From Rudanella sp031411995 (GTDB lineage: Bacteria > Bacteroidota > Bacteroidia > Cytophagales > Spirosomataceae), in the NCBI GenBank assembly GCA_031411995.1, contig JANOCD010000143.1, forward strand, positions 100,567 to 164,566: DNA of 64,000 nucleotides. The letters are read 5' to 3'. Positions 62,809-64,000 of this stretch are shown piece by piece (the stretch's first letter is position 1; every line of letters starts with the position of its first letter). The position numbers and the translations under genes were made by a program. Under the pieces are notes generated by a model. It was not told the DNA's origin. It did not search any database and saw only the letters and a list, made by a program, of their open reading frames with translations.

Positions 62809-63693
62809 ATGAAAATCGCTGCTATCGACATCGGTTCCAACGCGGCCCGGCTCCAGATTTCAACCGTCCTGACCAACGACGGTATCGTTAGTTTCAAGAA
62901 AGTTGAATACGTCCGGTTTCCGCTTCGGCTGGGTCACGATGTGTTTACGTTTGGCGAACTGACTCCCGAAAGTGAAGAACGCACCGCCAAACTGATGCAG
63001 GTTTACAGGCTGCTGATGGAGTTGCACGAAGTGGAACATTACATGGCCTGCGCGACCTCGGCTATGCGCGAATCGAGCAACGGGCGTGAGGTGGTGGCCC
63101 GGATTCAGGCGGAAACCGGCATCCATATTCACATCATCGACGGACAGAAAGAAGCCCAACTTATTAATAATGTGGTGGTTATTGCCCTTGATAATCGACA
63201 AACCATTCACATCGACGTGGGCGGGGGCAGCACTGAGCTGAACATCTACGAAAACCGGCAGAAACTGAACTCCCGCTCGTTCAAGATTGGGTCGGTGCGC
63301 TTGCTCGAAGGCAAAGAAACCAAGGGAGCCTGGGGCAAAATGGAGGAATGGATCAATCAGAATCTTGACCGGACAAAGCCCGTGGTTGCCGTTGGAACGG
63401 GCGGTAACATCAGTAAGATTTTCAACCTCGTTTCCAAAACATCCGACACCATCACGACTCTCCCGGAGATCGAGCGGATGAAAAACTACATTGCCGGGTT
63501 CAGTTTTGAGGATCGCCTGAATAAACTTCGCCTGAACGCCGACCGTGCCGATGTGATCGTACCTGCCGCCGAAATTTATATATCGGTGATGAAGTGGGCC
63601 GGTGCCAACGAGATTGTGGTGCCGGATTTGGGCCTGAAAGATGGTATTTTACAGTTGGTGTACGAACAGTTGACTGCCCCGAAGCGAAAATAA
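62809..63693 (+). CDS. ppx: Exopolyphosphatase/guanosine pentaphosphatase (Ppx/GppA)
   Basis: The protein has 294 residues from ATG 62809 (MKIAAIDIGSNAARLQISTV). The frame is open upstream through the repeat and riboswitch region, but that is not coding. Family motifs: AIDIGSNAARLQ (phosphate-1 loop), HYMACATSAMRESSNGREVV, IDVGGGSTELNIYENR (phosphate-2) and VVAVGTGGNISKIF. It hydrolyses polyphosphate or pppGpp. At 294 residues it is the short two-domain form (about 300), without the HD-type extension of E. coli Ppx/GppA. Confidence 0.92.
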   Translation: MKIAAIDIGSNAARLQISTVLTNDGIVSFKKVEYVRFPLRLGHDVFTFGELTPESEERTAKLMQVYRLLMELHEVEHYMACATSAMRESSNGREVVARIQAETGIHIHIIDGQKEAQLINNVVVIALDNRQTIHIDVGGGSTELNIYENRQKLNSRSFKIGSVRLLEGKETKGAWGKMEEWINQNLDRTKPVVAVGTGGNISKIFNLVSKTSDTITTLPEIERMKNYIAGFSFEDRLNKLRLNADRADVIVPAAEIYISVMKWAGANEIVVPDLGLKDGILQLVYEQLTAPKRK

Positions 63694-63770
63694 ACCGGAC
63701 AAAAGCACGCAACCCTGTTCTCGCAAACGCTGTCTTCCCGACTAAACCATTAGGACACGTGTAATAACCT

Positions 63771-64000
63771 ATGGAAAGCGTTGCTAAAGCATGGATTACC
63801 GACAGGGCGGTTTTGGTCAGCGGTGCCAATCAGCCGGTTTTCGCGAACGGGTTCTTTTTCAATAACCCCGAACACCTCAACCAGCAAACCAACGGAGCCG
63901 TTCATCAGCTCTCGTTGCAGAACGCCCTAACCGGGCAGGCCGAAATTCGGTGTGCCTTTGCCGTTCGGGGCGAAGTAGCTGTCAGTCCAATAGCGGCTCC
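63771..64000 (+). CDS. Partial gene of unknown function at window end
   Basis: An open frame from ATG 63771 runs to the window edge (76 codons): MESVAKAWITDRAVLVSGAN, then QPVFANGFFFNNPEHLNQQT. No signal peptide or recognised motif is visible in the part shown. It could be the start of a small-molecule acyltransferase or similar, but that is not supported. No terminator or partner gene is visible. Confidence 0.5.
   Translation, partial: MESVAKAWITDRAVLVSGANQPVFANGFFFNNPEHLNQQTNGAVHQLSLQNALTGQAEIRCAFAVRGEVAVSPIAA

Overview
The window looks like the chromosome of a Bacteroidota (Cytophagales) bacterium, probably Spirosoma or a close relative. The evidence is a type IX secretion (gliding-associated) C-terminal domain, TAnnTTTG-type -7 promoter elements, a histone H1-like Hc1 protein, a serine palmitoyltransferase-like enzyme for sphingolipids, a GH3-like acyl-amido synthetase, a DUF2795 protein, and a carB without the C-terminal regulatory domain. 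Most of it is dense core chromosome with genes on both strands. I see no tRNA, rRNA, CRISPR array, insertion sequence or integrase.

Layout. 0-3.3 kb: a leftward sugar cluster (GHMP/glucuronokinase-like kinase, galU-type uridylyltransferase, DUF1080 hydrolase, TIM-barrel isomerase-like protein). 3.3-6.4 kb: an accessory-looking island with a disordered protein, a leftward CI/XRE-type regulator and a divergent rightward three-gene cassette centred on a RecE-like PD-(D/E)XK nuclease. 6.4-9.1 kb: AsmA-like protein, a 37-residue membrane peptide, lipid kinase and SUI1. 9.1-20.6 kb: a T9SS cargo protein, then two converging surface-polysaccharide arms. The rightward arm is phosphopantetheinyl transferase, GT4, an unknown enzyme and a GT11 fucosyltransferase. 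The leftward arm is a pseudo-receiver, a receiver-fused sugar transferase, two GT2 enzymes, an O-antigen ligase/polymerase and a further glycosyltransferase. 20.9-31.6 kb: metG, a reductase, a TPR protein, bioA, a heptose kinase, small secreted proteins, an acyltransferase, a MaoC protein and Hc1. 31.7-42.8 kb: SPT-like enzyme, accC, an aminotransferase, carB, GDPD, GH3 and a flavin reductase. 42.9-50.5 kb: nuoL-nuoM, an SRPBCC protein, a lytic transglycosylase, DUF6134, an arginyltransferase-like protein and DUF2795. 50.6-57.7 kb: cutC, a glycosidase, glpK, ispD, queA, a small conserved protein and DUF72. 57.8-64 kb: a decayed amidase, metH behind a SAM-I riboswitch, ppx and a partial gene.

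Two things stand out. First, seven gene-gene junctions are filled by inverted repeats whose arms are tandem copies of a 7- or 8-base word. There are four word families: GAGTGAAA, TTGGAYR, AATGYGT and GTTTCAR. Each lies between co-directional genes, often from the stop codon of one to the start codon of the next. I know no established name for them. Second, the leftward polysaccharide operon starts with two degenerate receiver modules: one has Glu in place of the phospho-acceptor Asp, and the other is fused to the priming sugar transferase and has Gly there. The regulator plus RecE-like nuclease cassette is the best candidate for an undescribed multi-gene system. Several genes also have a -7 box only 4 or 7 bases before the start codon, implying leaderless or nearly leaderless mRNAs.

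All calls come from reading the sequence and recalling family features. No database search was run.
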